The notes: generated from the sequence alone by a model not told the origin. A DNA stretch of 64,000 nt from Ferrovibrio terrae_A (GCF_943372915.1 NZ_CALSAN010000011.1:81696-145695); one strand, 5' to 3'; shown: positions 1 to 7,943, counted from the first letter of the stretch. Numbers and translations: made by a program.

Positions 1-1019
1 TAGTCGGCGACCTTTTTGTTTTTCACATCAAGGTCAAGGCGGGCGAGGAACTTGCCATGGCTGCCGGGCGCGACCAGCAGCGTATTGCCGACCTTCACGG
101 CGACCGGAATGGCGTCATGGGTATGGCCGGTCAGGATCACGTCGATGCCCTTGACCCGGCCAGCCAGCTTGCGGTCGACATCGAAGCCGTTATGGCTCAG
201 CAGCACGATCAGATCGGCGCCGCCCGCACGCGCCGCATCGACGCGCTGCTGCACCTTCTCTTCCTCGATGCCGAACGACCAGTCGGGGATCAGGTAGCGC
301 GGATTGGCGATCGGTGTGTAGGGGAAGGCCTGGCCGATCACGGCGATTTTCACGCCACCGCGTTCAAACACCTTCACCGCCTCAAACACTTCGTCGCCGA
401 AGCTGGTGTCCTTCACATTGCCGCACAGGAAGGGAATGCCCATGCTTTCGGTGATCTGCTTCACCCGTTCAGCACCATAGGTGAATTCCCAGTGAGCGGT
501 CATGGCATCAACGCCCAGCGCCTGCATCACCTTCACCATGTCGCCGCCTTTTTCGGCCAGCGAGGTGTAGCTGCCCTGCCAGGTATCGCCGCCATCGAGC
601 AGCAGCGTATTGTTCGGCCGCTCGGCGCGAATTGCCTTTACCAGCGTCGCGAGCTGGGCCGCGCCGCCAAGCCGGCCGTAATCCTTGGCCAATTGTGTAA
701 AGTCGTTATAGGCCAGTGCATGGGCCTCGGGCGAACCGGTCTTGATGCCGAACTGCTTCAGCAGGTGGCTGCCGACCAGATGCGGCGGCAGGCCGAGCGC
801 AGCGCCGACGCCGATGTTGACGCTGGGTTCGCGGAAATGCAGCGGCACAATCTGGGCATGGATGTCGGTGAAATGCAGCAGCGTCACCTGGCCGAGTGGC
901 TGGAAACGCAGCAGGTCGGCCTGGCTGATCTTCTGTGCAGCGGCGAGAGCGCCAACTGGGGCGCCCATCAATACCGCGGCGGCAGCTCCGGCTTGCAGGA
1001 TATCGCGGCGACTCAGCAT
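1..1019 (-). CDS. soxB: SoxB thiosulfohydrolase (3' end beyond window)
   Basis: SoxB is the periplasmic dimanganese hydrolase that releases sulfate from the cysteine-bound sulfone on SoxY. The first 339 codons are present; the C-terminus lies beyond base 1. The N-terminus has a twin-arginine signal (LSRRDIL followed by an Ala-rich hydrophobic stretch). Metallophosphatase (5'-nucleotidase family) motifs follow in order: FTDIHAQ, LLDGGDTWQGS, the asparagine in CGNV, LLSHNG and LTGHTHDA, which supply the metal ligands. The ATG at 1019 is chosen because an upstream ATG runs straight into a stop. It is the last visible gene of the soxSXYZAB run and is separated from soxA by 81 bases that contain a strong hairpin. 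Family assignment is secure. Confidence 0.95.
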   Translation of the reverse strand, partial: MLSRRDILQAGAAAAVLMGAPVGALAAAQKISQADLLRFQPLGQVTLLHFTDIHAQIVPLHFREPSVNIGVGAALGLPPHLVGSHLLKQFGIKTGSPEAHALAYNDFTQLAKDYGRLGGAAQLATLVKAIRAERPNNTLLLDGGDTWQGSYTSLAEKGGDMVKVMQALGVDAMTAHWEFTYGAERVKQITESMGIPFLCGNVKDTSFGDEVFEAVKVFERGGVKIAVIGQAFPYTPIANPRYLIPDWSFGIEEEKVQQRVDAARAGGADLIVLLSHNGFDVDRKLAGRVKGIDVILTGHTHDAIPVAVKVGNTLLVAPGSHGKFLARLDLDVKNKKVAD

Positions 1020-1075
1020 TTCATCGGCCCTGTAAAATGAACGACAACACTAAATTTCTGTACAACGAGAATATG

Positions 1076-1099
1076 CGTCCGCCCTATACAGGGCGGACG
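1076..1099 (-). other. Perfect intercistronic hairpin between soxA and soxB
   Basis: CGTCCGCCCT and AGGGCGGACG form a perfect 10-bp stem with a 4-base loop, starting two bases after the soxA stop. No U-run follows on the minus strand, so it looks more like an mRNA-stabilising or attenuating element than a full terminator. Confidence 0.6.
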
Positions 1100-1100
1100 A

Positions 1101-1964
1101 TCAGCGGCGGACGCTGGGTGCTTCGGATTTCAGGCCGTTGCCACGCCAGGCAACGAAGAGTTCGAGATTGGTGTATTCGTCGGAGCCGCGCGGATAGGGC
1201 TGCGCACGCACTTCCTCGTTGCAGCCTTCAAAGCGGCGATGCAGCGAGCCGAAGGCCTGCCATTTCAGGCGATAGGTCGGATAGCCGTTCGACTGGCCCT
1301 GGCTGAGATTCTCGACACCGATATTCATGCCGGCATTGGCTTCGTGGCAATGGGCACAGGCAACGTCCATCTGGCCGCGGCGGGTGTAGTAGAACTTCTT
1401 GCCTTCTTCGAAGAAGGGCTTGGCCGGGCCATCAACGCGCACGCTGATCGGCAGGCCGCGCGACTGGTATTCGACCAGGGCGGTGAGGCCGAGCAGTTCC
1501 TTCGACTCCCAGCGCAGGGCCGGCGCTTTCATGTTTTCGGTACGGCACAGGTTGATGCGCTGCTCAATATTGGCCAGCTTGCCGACCTTGGGCTCGTATT
1601 TCGGATAGGCAACGGCGACGCCCTTCATGCTTTTGGCGTCGTTATGGCAGGAGGCGCAGGATTTGCCGGCGCTGCCAGCCACCTTGCTCCATTCAGCCTC
1701 GCCATCCTGCACGGCCAGCATGCCCGGATTCTCGAAATCGTCATCCTGCATCGTCTGGGTCTCGGGTGAGGCGAAGACATAGCCCGAGAATTTGTCGCCC
1801 ACGATGCGATCGGCATATTTTGGATTGGCACGATACTGGGCCAGCACCTCGGTATCGTTGCTACCAGCCGACTGCTTGTTGTCGCAGGCGGTCAGGCCGG
1901 CGAGCAATACAACCGAGGCTGCACCGGCATACAGGATGCGCGCCAGGGAATGCGTTTGGGGCAT
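1101..1964 (-). CDS. soxA: SoxA, dihaem cytochrome c subunit of SoxXA, predicted lipoprotein
   Basis: SoxA and SoxX form the c-type cytochrome that oxidatively couples thiosulfate to the SoxY cysteine. The 287-residue product has two haem-binding motifs, CASCH (103-107) and CAHCH (203-207), so it is the dihaem type. The active-site cysteine sits in RFEGCNEEVRAQ (Cys248). Start: GAGGAC overlaps the soxZ stop; the ATG at 1964 lies 8 bases after GAGG, while the ATG at 1970 is too close, so 1964 is preferred. The signal peptide ends in LLAGLTAC, a good lipobox with Cys27, followed by Asp at +2. Most SoxA proteins are soluble, so lipid anchoring would be unusual. Confidence 0.93.
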   Translation of the reverse strand: MPQTHSLARILYAGAASVVLLAGLTACDNKQSAGSNDTEVLAQYRANPKYADRIVGDKFSGYVFASPETQTMQDDDFENPGMLAVQDGEAEWSKVAGSAGKSCASCHNDAKSMKGVAVAYPKYEPKVGKLANIEQRINLCRTENMKAPALRWESKELLGLTALVEYQSRGLPISVRVDGPAKPFFEEGKKFYYTRRGQMDVACAHCHEANAGMNIGVENLSQGQSNGYPTYRLKWQAFGSLHRRFEGCNEEVRAQPYPRGSDEYTNLELFVAWRGNGLKSEAPSVRR

Positions 1965-1974
1965 GCGCATGTCC

Positions 1975-2304
1975 TCAGCTGACCGTGATGGCTTGGGTGG
2001 CCTTGTAGGTGCTGCCGTCATCGTCGGTCCAGGTGAATTCCAGGCTGCCGCTCTGTGTGCATTTCAGGAAGAATGACAGATATGGATTCGCCGAGATGGC
2101 GGGTTCCAGTTTCGCTTCGAAGACCGGCTTGCCGTTGAAGGCAACGCTCATCTTGTTGATGATCTTGCGTGGGATGGTCTTGCCCTGAGAGTCCTTGCGC
2201 TGGCCAGACTCCATCGGATGCGAAATCAGCGTCTTGATCTCGATGATTTCGTCCTTCTTGGCGCTCTGCGGCACCCGGATGCGCGGCTTGATATCTTCAG
2301 CCAT
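1975..2304 (-). CDS. soxZ: SoxZ, partner of the sulfur carrier SoxY
   Basis: SoxZ binds SoxY to form the heterodimer that carries sulfur intermediates between the Sox enzymes. The 109-residue product matches the usual size of about 100-110. It is a single immunoglobulin-like beta-sandwich without cysteine-based catalysis. It shows the typical segments RIRVPQSAKKDEIIEIKTLI, SHPMESGQRKDSQGK and FTWTDDDGS. The start ATG at 2304 is preceded by AAGGATC. A longer reading upstream would run into soxY and is not credible. It has no signal peptide, consistent with export as a complex with the Tat-borne SoxY. It is 28 bases from soxY and about 10 bases from soxA. Confidence 0.95.
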   Translation of the reverse strand: MAEDIKPRIRVPQSAKKDEIIEIKTLISHPMESGQRKDSQGKTIPRKIINKMSVAFNGKPVFEAKLEPAISANPYLSFFLKCTQSGSLEFTWTDDDGSTYKATQAITVS

Positions 2305-2332
2305 GGTGTGATCCTTTCCTGATCCGCTTCGC

Positions 2333-2803
2333 TCAGCCGCCGCAGCCGCCGATGGTGACCTTGACCTCGCGGGTCGCGGTCCAGGCCGTGCCATCGCTCA
2401 TTTCGGCGACGGCAATGATGTTCTGTGTCTCGGCCATGCGCATGCGCAGCTGCACCTCTGCTTTGCCATTAGCCGGCGTCAGCATGAAGGAGGCGACGCC
2501 CGGCTGCGGATTGCGGTCGGCGACCACGTGGATCGCCTTGACGTAGTCCTTGTCGGTCATTGGGCTGTCGACTGCGATGGTCACCGGCACGGTGTTGCCA
2601 TTCTCGGCGATTTCCTGGGTCTTGATCTGCACCTTGCCGGCCTTGGGCTCGGCTTTGACCAGATCACTCAGCGCCTTCTTGGCCGTCTCGGGCGAGGCGG
2701 TGGCGGCGAACGGCGTCAGCGCAGCCACCGCACCGAAGGCGGCCACCGCCTGGCGCCGGCTCAGGCCGCTCTGGCGTTTGGGCAGATGAAGGGGTTCGGT
2801 CAT
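2333..2803 (-). CDS. soxY: SoxY, thiosulfate-oxidation carrier protein
   Basis: SoxY carries sulfur intermediates covalently on the cysteine of its flexible C-terminal arm. This 156-residue product ends in the diagnostic GGCGG (carrier Cys154). The N-terminus has a twin-arginine signal (SGLSRRQAVAAFGAVAA) cut near ATASP, which would also export SoxZ. The ATG at 2803 is chosen because AGGAG lies 8 bases upstream; the in-frame GTG at 2812 would overlap that ribosome-binding site. It lies between soxX and soxZ, the standard order. Confidence 0.96.
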   Translation of the reverse strand: MTEPLHLPKRQSGLSRRQAVAAFGAVAALTPFAATASPETAKKALSDLVKAEPKAGKVQIKTQEIAENGNTVPVTIAVDSPMTDKDYVKAIHVVADRNPQPGVASFMLTPANGKAEVQLRMRMAETQNIIAVAEMSDGTAWTATREVKVTIGGCGG

Positions 2804-2837
2804 GACAGACACTCCTGCGTCGTAAAAGGGTGCGCGC

Positions 2838-3314
2838 TTATTTCAGCGTCGACAGATAGGCGACCAGATCCTCGACCTGTTCGGCGGACAGCATCGGCTT
2901 GTTGGCAAAGGCCGGCGCCACGCGAGTCAGGCCGCTGACCCGGTAATAAGCCGGCATGATGGTCTCTTCGTTCAGCAGCTTTGAATTCACGATTCGCATG
3001 CGGATTTCGGCGGGCGTCAGCCGGCTGCCGACCTCGCTCAGGTCCGGGCCGACATTGCCAATGCGGAAGGCGACTTCCGGAATCGGCATCTTGTGGCAGA
3101 TCACGCAATTGCCCTGGCCGCCGGTGATGGCCCACTGCCGCCCTTTGGCCGCATCGCCCGGCTTGCCGGTCAGCGACTGTTCGATGGCGTAGTCCTTGAC
3201 CACATAGGGCACCAGGCCGGGTTCGCGAACCTCGGCATTCTGGCCGAAGGCGGGCGGAACCAGTGCGGGGGCCAGCAGCAGGGCTGCAGCGGCAAGCAGG
3301 CGCGTCAGTCGCAT
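2838..3314 (-). CDS. soxX: SoxX, monohaem cytochrome c subunit of SoxXA
   Basis: SoxX is the small electron-accepting cytochrome that pairs with SoxA in the periplasm. The 158-residue product has a Sec signal peptide (hydrophobic residues 4-22, cut near AFGQ), one CVICH haem motif (70-74) and a likely distal methionine ligand in ETIMPAYY (Met120). C-terminal helix LSAEQVEDLVAYLSTLK is typical of class I cytochromes c. A GGAGGAACG ribosome-binding site precedes the ATG. A 121-base gap to soxS upstream could hold a second promoter; TTGCAA followed by GATATG is visible but weak. Confidence 0.95.
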   Translation of the reverse strand: MRLTRLLAAAALLLAPALVPPAFGQNAEVREPGLVPYVVKDYAIEQSLTGKPGDAAKGRQWAITGGQGNCVICHKMPIPEVAFRIGNVGPDLSEVGSRLTPAEIRMRIVNSKLLNEETIMPAYYRVSGLTRVAPAFANKPMLSAEQVEDLVAYLSTLK

Positions 3315-3435
3315 CGTTCCTCCGGTTTATCCCCACTGCTCCCGATGATGCTTCGGGGCGGTGGTGCAGCCTGTCGACTGCGGGTTAAGGAGTCCATATC
3401 AAACTCATTCCACACTTTGCAAGTGGAGTTTTTGC

Positions 3436-3828
3436 TCAGGGGCATGCTACGCTCTTGCCATGATCGGCAATCAACTGGGCGATTTTCGGATAAAAGAAGT
3501 CGGCGCCGGGATATCCGACGAGGCGCGCCAGTTCCTTGCTGCAGGCCATGAGCACGAAAGTCGGCGTGTAGAGGACCGGCAGTTTCGGCAGATCGGCGGG
3601 CCAGGGCTTTTCCAGATCGACACGGCGCAGTGGCGCCTGCAGGCCTTCGTCGGACTGCCCATAACCGGCGCCAATCTCGCGATGCCAGGTCCGGCACCAG
3701 GGGCAGTCATCGCGCTCGAACATCACCAGGTGCAGCGACGGCCTGGCCTGGGCCAGCGGCTGCAAGGGTGAGATGAACAGCGCAAGGGCTAAAACACATA
3801 AAAATTGTGCAATGCGTGAAAAGGGCAT
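3436..3828 (-). CDS. soxS: SoxS/SoxW-like periplasmic thioredoxin
   Basis: This is a 130-residue thioredoxin-fold protein with an N-terminal signal peptide (hydrophobic 8-26) and a CPWC redox motif (Cys42/Cys45). The segments RTWHREI, SDEGLQAPLRRVDL and PWP, and a cis-proline loop in YTPTFVL, are typical of the small thioredoxins encoded in sox operons. Family members keep the SoxY carrier cysteine reduced and reactivate the Sox complex. It is the first gene of the operon. The ribosome-binding site before the ATG is weak. A general DsbE/DsbA-like thioredoxin is the alternative, but the sox context makes that less likely. No soxR-type regulator or soxV is present in the window. Confidence 0.8.
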   Translation of the reverse strand: MPFSRIAQFLCVLALALFISPLQPLAQARPSLHLVMFERDDCPWCRTWHREIGAGYGQSDEGLQAPLRRVDLEKPWPADLPKLPVLYTPTFVLMACSKELARLVGYPGADFFYPKIAQLIADHGKSVACP

Positions 3829-3891
3829 GAGTTGATGTTATTTGATGGGACGGGCACGAGCAATGGTCGCCGCACCCGGGGAGGAAGAACA

Positions 3892-4797
3892 ATGATTCAT
3901 ATGTTGCGTATGGCGGCCGTGGTGGGCTGCCTCGGTGTCGCGGTCGGCGCCCACGCCGAACCGGTGCGCCTGCTGCAGGACGGGCGCGGCCTCGATGGCG
4001 AGTTGACCCTTGCGGCGGGCAAGACGGCAAAGGACGGCCTGCTGATCCTGGTGCATGGCACGCTGGCGCATAACCGGATGGAGATCATGCAGGCACAGCA
4101 GGCGTTGCTGGCCGAACGTGGGCTCTCGACGATCGCCGTTTCGCTCTCGCTCGGCATTTCCGATCGCAAAGGCATGTATGACTGCGCGCAGCCGCATCGC
4201 CACAGCAATGCACAGGCGGCCGGTGAAATTGCCGCCTGGATTGACTGGGCCGCCAAGGCCGGGGCCACGAAGATCGGGCTTCTCGGACATTCGCGCGGCG
4301 CTGCGCAGGTTGCCTTCTATGCGGCGACAGCCGGCAATACACTGCCGGCTGCGGTGCAGAAGATCGTGCTGGCGGGGCCGACCACCTTTGATCGCAGCCG
4401 CGCCGCAGATGAGTTCAAGGCGCGTTTCAAGGCCGACTTCGCACCGGTGACCGGCAAGGCCGAGGCACTGGTGGCCGCGGGGAGGGGCGCAGAAATGATG
4501 GCGGTACCGGGCTTCATGTATTGCCCGAATGCCAGCGTGGCGGCGGCCAGCTTTGCCGATTATCACGCTGCCGACGGCCGCAACGATACGCCGAGCCAGA
4601 TGGCGAAGCTGCCGCGCCCGACGCTGGTGGTGGTGGCCGGCGGTGACGAGATCGTAACTGACCTGCCGCAACGCCTGCAGGCGCTGCCGAAACTGGCCCA
4701 TCTGCGCAGCATCACGGTCGATGGCGCGGACCACTTCTTCAAGGATTTGTATGGCGAAGACCTTGCCGATGCAGTGGCAGGCTTCTGGAAGGAATGA
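3892..4797 (+). CDS. Secreted alpha/beta hydrolase divergent from sox operon
   Basis: A 301-residue alpha/beta hydrolase with a signal peptide (residues 1-21, cut after AHA). Visible catalytic features are the oxyanion region LVHGTLAHN, the nucleophile elbow GHSRGAA (Ser), an acidic residue in VVVAGGDEIVTD, and the histidine in DGADHFF. It is therefore a predicted periplasmic esterase/peptidase-fold enzyme of unknown substrate. The ATG at 3892 has a very strong GGGGAGGAAGA site; the in-frame ATG 60 bases upstream lacks one. Only 63 bases separate it from soxS, so the two share a divergent promoter region. A role connected to sulfur oxidation is possible but is inference from position only. 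Confidence 0.75.
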   Translation: MIHMLRMAAVVGCLGVAVGAHAEPVRLLQDGRGLDGELTLAAGKTAKDGLLILVHGTLAHNRMEIMQAQQALLAERGLSTIAVSLSLGISDRKGMYDCAQPHRHSNAQAAGEIAAWIDWAAKAGATKIGLLGHSRGAAQVAFYAATAGNTLPAAVQKIVLAGPTTFDRSRAADEFKARFKADFAPVTGKAEALVAAGRGAEMMAVPGFMYCPNASVAAASFADYHAADGRNDTPSQMAKLPRPTLVVVAGGDEIVTDLPQRLQALPKLAHLRSITVDGADHFFKDLYGEDLADAVAGFWKE

Positions 4798-4803
4798 ATG
4801 CTG

Positions 4804-4837
4804 CTGCATCGACCCGGGCCAGGCCGGGTCGATGCAG
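4804..4837. terminator. Hairpin between convergent genes
   Basis: CTGCATCGACCCGG and CCGGGTCGATGCAG form a perfect 14-bp stem with a 6-base loop in the 48-base gap between the convergent hydrolase and TerC genes. There is no clear T-run on either side, so it is a likely bidirectional 3'-end structure rather than a classic intrinsic terminator. Confidence 0.6.
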
Positions 4838-4845
4838 GCCAGCAA

Positions 4846-5499
4846 TCAGCCCCCGTTGAGCGCGGGGATGAACGGGGCCACCTGGTGGCCGCCGTCCCAG
4901 ATCATCTTCAGCGCCACATAGGCGATGATGACCAGGCCGACATAGGCGATCCAGTGGAACCGGTCGAGCAGGCGCGCGATCGCTTTGGAAGCGACGGCCA
5001 TCAGCGCGATCGACAGTACCAGCCCGAAGCCCAGGATGTAGGGATGGTCGCGGGCGGCGCCCGCCACCGCCAGCACGTTATCGATCGACATCGACAGGTC
5101 GGCGACGATGATCTGCATCACCGCTTCGCGCTGGGTCTTCGGCGCCGGCTTTTCGGCCGCTTCACCGCCATTGGCGCCATCCTTGGCGGCCTTGGCCTGC
5201 GCGCGCAGTTCGCGCCACATCTTCCAGGCGACCCAGAGCAGCAGGATGCCGCCGGCGAGCGTCAGGCCGATGATCTGCAGCAGTTGCACGGCCACGCTGG
5301 CAAACAGGATGCGCAGCACGGTGGCGGCGAGAATGCCATAGACGATGATCTTGTTGCGCTGCGCCGCCGGCAGGCCGGCAACCGCCATGCCGATCACGAT
5401 CGCGTTGTCACCCGACAGGATGACGTCGATCAGGATGACCTGGGCGAAGGCGCTCAGCTCGGCGGCCGTGACCGTGAGCCCGAAGAGTGTAATGTCCAT
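4846..5499 (-). CDS. TerC/YjbE-family integral membrane protein
   Basis: A 217-residue polytopic protein of the YjbE branch of the TerC family. It has about six or seven hydrophobic segments with the family's paired acidic motifs inside membrane helices: VILIDVILSGDNAIVIGMA in the first half and ADLSMSIDNVLAVAG in the second. A charged Lys/Ala/Glu-rich loop (roughly 100-130) separates the halves. TerC relatives are linked to metal (especially manganese) export and tellurite resistance, but the substrate here cannot be read from sequence. Unlike the two larger TerC genes at 25.7 and 26.7 kb, its upstream region lacks the shared leader RNA. Confidence 0.85.
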   Translation of the reverse strand: MDITLFGLTVTAAELSAFAQVILIDVILSGDNAIVIGMAVAGLPAAQRNKIIVYGILAATVLRILFASVAVQLLQIIGLTLAGGILLLWVAWKMWRELRAQAKAAKDGANGGEAAEKPAPKTQREAVMQIIVADLSMSIDNVLAVAGAARDHPYILGFGLVLSIALMAVASKAIARLLDRFHWIAYVGLVIIAYVALKMIWDGGHQVAPFIPALNGG

Positions 5500-5682
5500 C
5501 GAATAACCTTGAAATGATGAGGCTTAATCGGAACGGCGGAAAGGCTGGCGCACTCTAGGCGAAAGCCGGCCTTTGCTCAAATTGATTGCCATGCTGTGAA
5601 TTGTCCATGTCGGCCTGACTCGCAGCTTGGCGCGGGCGGTTCGCTTTGTTACCTATGTCGGCCGCAATTTTCCAGTCTTGCC

Positions 5683-6486
5683 ATGACCGCCATCGCCAAC
5701 CTGTTCACTGTTGTTCCGGGCCATACACCGCTGCTGGTCAATGTGCCCCATGCCGGCACCGGCCTCAGCCCGGGCCTGGCCGCGCGGCTCACGCCGGCAG
5801 CCCGTCGGCTGGCCGATACCGACTGGCATGTCGAAAAACTGTACAGCTTCGTCACCGGGCTGGGTGCCGGCCTGATGGTGGCGACCCAATCGCGCTACGT
5901 CGTCGATCTCAACCGCGATCCCAGTGGTCGCGCGCTGTATCCCGGGGCCGACAATACCGAGCTTTGCCCCACCGGCGGTTTCGACGGTGCACCGCTCTAC
6001 CTGGATGGTATGGCGCCCGATGCGGCCGAAGTCACCCGGCGGGCCGAGCAGTACTGGCGGCCCTATCATGATCGCCTGGCTGCCGAACTGGCGGCAATCA
6101 AGGCGCGTCACGGCTATGCCATCCTGCTCGATGGCCACAGCATCGTCAGCAAGGCCCCGCGATTCTTTCAGGGCAAGCTGCCCGATCTCAACCTCGGCAC
6201 CAATGAGGGCCGCAGCTGCGATCCGGCGCTGGCGGCACAGGCCTATGGCGTGCTGAGTGCCGCCCCGGGCTTCACCCATATCCACAATGGCCGTTTCAAG
6301 GGCGGCTATATCACGCGGCAGTATGGTCGGCCGGCCGAGAACATGCATGCACTGCAGCTGGAAATGGCGCAGAGTTGCTATATGGATGAAGCCAATCTCG
6401 AGCATTGGGATGCGTTGCGTGCCGCGCCGCTGGTTGCAGTGCTGCAGCGCCTGGTGGATGCCTTGTTGCACTGGCAGCCGCGATGA
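5683..6486 (+). CDS. hutG: N-formylglutamate amidohydrolase family (HutG-like)
   Basis: A 267-residue enzyme of the N-formylglutamate deformylase family, which hydrolyses N-formyl-L-glutamate to glutamate and formate in histidine degradation. Typical segments are LLVNVPHAGTGL, DTDWHVEKLY, RYVVDLNRDPSG, LLDGHSI and a C-terminal HALQLEMAQSCYM. The His, Asp and Glu residues in these motifs fit a zinc hydrolase. The ATG at 5683 begins the conserved region; an upstream in-frame start adds 29 unrelated residues. No other hut gene is nearby. The stop overlaps the phoR start (ATGA), which is an odd pairing and implies coupled translation. Confidence 0.85.
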   Translation: MTAIANLFTVVPGHTPLLVNVPHAGTGLSPGLAARLTPAARRLADTDWHVEKLYSFVTGLGAGLMVATQSRYVVDLNRDPSGRALYPGADNTELCPTGGFDGAPLYLDGMAPDAAEVTRRAEQYWRPYHDRLAAELAAIKARHGYAILLDGHSIVSKAPRFFQGKLPDLNLGTNEGRSCDPALAAQAYGVLSAAPGFTHIHNGRFKGGYITRQYGRPAENMHALQLEMAQSCYMDEANLEHWDALRAAPLVAVLQRLVDALLHWQPR

Positions 6487-7901
6487 GCGAGTCGCCGGTC
6501 AGCAGGTTGCCCACCGTGCGTTATCCGCTGATGCGCTGGCTCGCCCTGTTCCTGATTCTCGGCCTGCCGCTGGCCAGCATCGTGGCGATTGCCCGCTTTT
6601 TCGATGCGGTGTCGAGTGCGGCGGCCTGGTCGATGCTGCTGCCGATGCTGGGCGTCATCGCGCTGTTCGCGGCCTGGCATACATTGGCGGCCTGGCGCGT
6701 GCTGCGCAGTACCGACGAGATCGCGGGCGCCGGCCCGCGCACCGGCAGCGACTGGGATGCACTGACCATGATCGGCGAGCTTGGCCTGACGGTCGAGCGG
6801 CTGCGCCAGACCCTGCTGGACGAGAAGGGGCAGGTGGCGTTGCAGACCACCACGGCGGATGCGATCCTGAATGCGCTGCCCGACCCGGTGCTGCTGCTGG
6901 ATGGCAAGCGCAGCATCGCGCGGGCCAACTTCGCCGCGCGCAAATTCTTCGGCAACGACATCGTCGGCAACGACCTGACCGTGGCGCTGCGCCATCCCAC
7001 CGTGCTGGATGCGGCGGATGCGGTGCTGGGCGGCGAAACCGGCATGGCGGCGGCCGATCTCACCCTGCCGGTGCCCGATGGCCGCAGTTTCTCGGTGCGC
7101 GTGGTGGCGCTGCCGGCAGCGCGGGAAGATACGGCGGCGGTGCTGGCGCTGCATGACCTGACCTCGCTGCGCAAGGCCGAGAAGATGCGCGCTGACTTCG
7201 TTGCCAATGCCAGCCATGAGCTGCGCACGCCGCTCGCCTCGCTGGTTGGTTTTATTGAGACGCTGCTCGGCCCGGCCAAGGACGACGAGCCGGCGCGGAT
7301 TCGCTTTCTCGGCATCATGCGCGACCAGGCCGGCCGTATGGCGCGCCTGATCCAGGATCTGCTGTCGCTGTCGCAGATCGAACTGCGCGAGCATGATCAT
7401 CCGTCGGAGCCGGTGGCGCTGGCACCGCTGCTGCGCGATGTGGCCGCCGCACTGGAACCGCAGGCGAAGGCGAAGAACATTCGTATCGTTCTCCAACTGC
7501 CGGAGGACCTGCCGCCAGTGCGCGGCGCCCGTGACGAGTTGATGCAGGTGTTCCAGAATCTGATCGACAACGCGATCAAATATGGCCGCGCCGACAGCGC
7601 GGTGACCGTGCGGCTGGGGCCGGCGGCGACGGGCGAGGGGCTGGAGGTCGGCGTGCGCGACCAGGGCGAGGGCATCCCGCGCGAACATCTGCCCCGACTG
7701 ACCGAGCGCTTCTACCGGGTCGACTCGGCCCGCAGCCGCGATCTGGGGGGAACCGGCCTCGGCCTGGCCATCGTAAAGCACATCGTTAATCGCCATCGCG
7801 GCCGGCTTGTCATTGAATCCGAACTGGGAACAGGCAGCGAATTCATTGTTCGTATGCCTAATGTTCTTGAAAAAACCACGACAACCGCTGCGCCGGTCTA
7901 G
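6483..7901 (+). CDS. phoR: PhoR, phosphate-regulon sensor histidine kinase
   Basis: A 472-residue membrane histidine kinase that controls PhoB phosphorylation. Two hydrophobic segments (about 17-38 and 45-68) are followed by a PAS-like domain (roughly 110-220), the HisKA motif FVANASHELRTPLASL with the phospho-accepting histidine, and an HATPase domain with N, G1 and G2 boxes (NLIDNAIKYG, VRDQGEGIP, GTGLGLAIV). The start overlaps the hutG stop. Assignment to PhoR rather than another kinase rests on its position directly upstream of pstSCAB-phoU-phoB. It lies on the far side of the Pho box, so phoR may be expressed mainly from the hutG promoter. Confidence 0.92.
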   Translation: MSESPVSRLPTVRYPLMRWLALFLILGLPLASIVAIARFFDAVSSAAAWSMLLPMLGVIALFAAWHTLAAWRVLRSTDEIAGAGPRTGSDWDALTMIGELGLTVERLRQTLLDEKGQVALQTTTADAILNALPDPVLLLDGKRSIARANFAARKFFGNDIVGNDLTVALRHPTVLDAADAVLGGETGMAAADLTLPVPDGRSFSVRVVALPAAREDTAAVLALHDLTSLRKAEKMRADFVANASHELRTPLASLVGFIETLLGPAKDDEPARIRFLGIMRDQAGRMARLIQDLLSLSQIELREHDHPSEPVALAPLLRDVAAALEPQAKAKNIRIVLQLPEDLPPVRGARDELMQVFQNLIDNAIKYGRADSAVTVRLGPAATGEGLEVGVRDQGEGIPREHLPRLTERFYRVDSARSRDLGGTGLGLAIVKHIVNRHRGRLVIESELGTGSEFIVRMPNVLEKTTTTAAPV

Positions 7902-7903
7902 CG

Positions 7904-7943
7904 CTGTCATATCAGTGCAATATATCTGCAATAACCATGTCAC
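7904..7943 (+). promoter_or_regulatory. Tandem Pho boxes upstream of pstS
   Basis: Four 7-mers start exactly 11 bases apart: CTGTCAT (7904), GTGCAAT (7915), CTGCAAT (7926) and ATGTCAC (7937), separated by AT-rich 4-mers. This is the PhoB-binding direct-repeat pattern (CTGTCAT units, 11-bp period), here two full boxes. A weak -10 (TTAGAA near 7953) lies about 10 bases downstream, as expected when PhoB replaces the -35. Confidence 0.85.

Noticed and set aside
5500..5595. A third copy of the terC leader before the YjbE-type gene
   Set aside because: Neither conserved joining strand is found upstream of that start on the minus strand.
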